Below are positions 62,686 to 64,000 of a stretch of 64,000 bases of DNA, piece after piece (position 1 is the first letter of the stretch; the number at the start of each line of letters is the position of its first letter). The position numbers were made by a program, and so were the translations under genes. Origin of the DNA: Roseomonas sp. OT10 (GTDB lineage Bacteria; Pseudomonadota; Alphaproteobacteria; Acetobacterales; Acetobacteraceae); assembly GCF_020991085.1 (NCBI RefSeq), contig NZ_CP087719.1:2748001-2812000 (forward strand), in the 5' to 3' direction. Below the pieces are notes generated by a model. It was not told the DNA's origin, did not search any database, and worked only from the letters and a program-made list of their open reading frames with translations.

Positions 62686-64000
62686 GTCTCGCGCACCCCC
62701 ATCCCCGTCTCCCGCCCCTGGTCGCGGTGCGGGTCGCGGTGGTCGTGGCCCGGGCCCTCGTTCCCGGGGTGGTAGAGGTAGGGCCCCTCCTCCACCACGG
62801 GGGGCGAGCGGAAGTTGCCGCGCGGCGGCGGCGAGGCGGTGCGCCATTCCAGCCCCGTCGCGTCCCAGGGGTCCTCCTCCGCCCGCTCGCCCCAGACCAG
62901 CGACCAGGCGAGGTAGCCCATCGGCAGCAGGTAGGCCGCGGCCAGGATCACGGCGCCGCCGGAGGCGAGGACGTGCCAGACCTGGAACTCCTCCGGATAG
63001 GCGCCGTAGCGGCGCGGCATGCCGAGGAAGCCCATCAGGAACATCGGGAAGAAGGTGAAGCAGAAGCCGAAGAACATCAGCACCGCGGCGAAGCGCGCCC
63101 AGGCGTCGGGCGGCATGCAGCCGGTGATCTTGGGCCACCAGAAGTGCAGCCCGCCGTAGAAGGCCGTCACCGCCCCGCCCACCATGATGAAGTGGAAGTG
63201 GGCCACGACGTAGTAGGTGTCCGTGACGTGGCGGTTGACGGGGACCGAGGCCAGCACCAGCCCGGTCAGCCCGCCGATGGTGAACAGGCCGATGAAGCCC
63301 AGCGCGTAGAGCATCGGCGCCTGGAAGGTGATCTGGCCGCGGTAGAGGGTGAAGGACCAGTTGAACACCTTGATCGCCGAGGGCACGGCGATGACGAAGG
63401 AGAGGAAGGAGAAGACCAGCGAGGCGTAGAGCGACTGGCCGGAGACGAACATGTGGTGCCCCCAGACCAGGAAGCCCAGCAGCGCGATCATCAGGATCGC
63501 GTAGACCATGAAGCTGTAGCCGAAGAGGCGACGGCGGGCGAAGCAGGGCACGATCTCGCTGATCACGCCGAAGGCCGGCAGGATCATGATGTAGACCGCC
63601 GGGTGCGAGTAGAACCAGAACAGGTGCTGGAACAGCAGCGGATCGCCGCCCCGCGCGGGGTCGAAGACCGGCAGGCCGAAGGCGCGCTCCGCCACCACCA
63701 GCAGCAGCGCCGCCGTCAGCACGGGCGTCGCCAGCACCATCACCAGCGCCGTGCCGTAGATCGACCAGACGAAGAGCGGCAGGCGGAACCACCCCATCCC
63801 CGGCGCGCGCAGCAGGTGGACGGTGGCGAGCATGTTCACCCCCGTCGCGACGGAGGAGAAGCCGACCAGCACCACGGCCAGCGCCGCCGCCAGCACGTTG
63901 GAATGGGCATAGCCGGTGGACAGCGGCGTGTAGAAGGTCCAGCCCGTGTCCACGCCGCCGAACAGCAGCGCGGCCAGCAGCAGCAGGCCCGCCGCCATGA
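62682..64000 (-). CDS. ctaD: Cytochrome c oxidase subunit I, truncated by the window edge
   Basis: Only the C-terminal part is in the window; the N-terminal section lies beyond 64000. Visible ligands: HPAVYIMILPAFGVISEIV (CuB His), WGHHMFVSG (two CuB His), and DTYYVVAHFHFIMVGGAVTA (HFH, the heme a3 and heme a ligands). The tyrosine YSHPAV replaces the glutamate of the D-channel motif HPEVYI. That YSHPxV pattern marks A2-type oxidases. The C-terminus is Pro/His-rich. It reduces oxygen to water and pumps protons. Subunit II should lie upstream. Confidence 0.9.
   Translation of the reverse strand, partial: MAAGLLLLAALLFGGVDTGWTFYTPLSTGYAHSNVLAAALAVVLVGFSSVATGVNMLATVHLLRAPGMGWFRLPLFVWSIYGTALVMVLATPVLTAALLLVVAERAFGLPVFDPARGGDPLLFQHLFWFYSHPAVYIMILPAFGVISEIVPCFARRRLFGYSFMVYAILMIALLGFLVWGHHMFVSGQSLYASLVFSFLSFVIAVPSAIKVFNWSFTLYRGQITFQAPMLYALGFIGLFTIGGLTGLVLASVPVNRHVTDTYYVVAHFHFIMVGGAVTAFYGGLHFWWPKITGCMPPDAWARFAAVLMFFGFCFTFFPMFLMGFLGMPRRYGAYPEEFQVWHVLASGGAVILAAAYLLPMGYLAWSLVWGERAEEDPWDATGLEWRTASPPPRGNFRSPPVVEEGPYLYHPGNEGPGHDHRDPHRDQGRETGMGVRET

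Overview
The window comes from a very GC-rich (roughly 70 % or more) alphaproteobacterium. A TrcR/DUF1013 cell-cycle regulator, an alphaproteobacterial L31, a membrane PQQ sugar dehydrogenase, a tRNA-Arg(CCU) split by a group I intron and a ROSE-type RNA thermometer together suggest Acetobacteraceae/Rhodospirillales, for example a Roseomonas-like organism. The genus is inference. I see no capsid, terminase, integrase, transposase or CRISPR array.

Layout. (1) 0.1-3.6 kb, housekeeping: intron-containing tRNA-Arg (-), rpmE, a small heat shock gene under a ROSE-like thermometer, trcR (+) and recR (-). (2) 3.7-32.8 kb, all on the minus strand: one tightly packed run of 19 genes for a phage-tail-like contractile injection system. 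In transcription order: sheath, tube, three small hub/tube proteins, gpD-like hub, gpV-like spike, PAAR tip, gp25-like wedge, gpJ-like wedge, then a long tail of unfamiliar genes. These are fibre/coiled-coil and beta-rich proteins, an 1137-residue helical protein, a 2708-residue giant with transmembrane helices, an M23-like peptidase domain and six HxH motifs, and finally a 277-residue HExxH metallopeptidase. No AAA+ ATPase, immunity gene or phage head gene is in the window. Five 16-bp imperfect tandem repeats precede the sheath gene. (3) 33.1-39.3 kb (+): acyl-CoA dehydrogenase-like protein, PIG-L deacetylase, methyltransferase and three glycosyltransferases, a likely glycoconjugate cluster. 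(4) 39.4-42.0 kb: a lone STAND-type NTPase. (5) 42-50.9 kb: FGGY kinase with a sugar-binding protein, TauD-like dioxygenase with TetR, dihydropyrimidinase, DUF2268 protease, TfoX-N protein and a citrate-synthase-like gene broken by an 11-bp tandem duplication. (6) 50.9-57.1 kb: DUF2332, then three molybdenum-linked genes (Mop, SUOX-like, xanthine-dehydrogenase-type large subunit) and gamma-glutamyltransferase. (7) 57.5-64.0 kb (-): PQQ dehydrogenase, a second orphan solute-binding protein, and the 3' part of a cytochrome c oxidase operon whose subunit I looks A2-type.

Non-coding gaps hold an interspersed repeat family. Three copies of about 320-370 bp (2.6, 35.6, 57.2 kb) and two copies of about 270 bp (23.2, 46.7 kb) share a 10-bp hairpin with compensatory base changes. 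A pair of roughly 57-bp inverted repeats brackets the gp25-PAAR-gpV cassette of the injection system. The injection system with its giant membrane/peptidase protein is the strongest candidate for an undescribed system; the intron, thermometer and structured repeats are the clearest non-coding finds.
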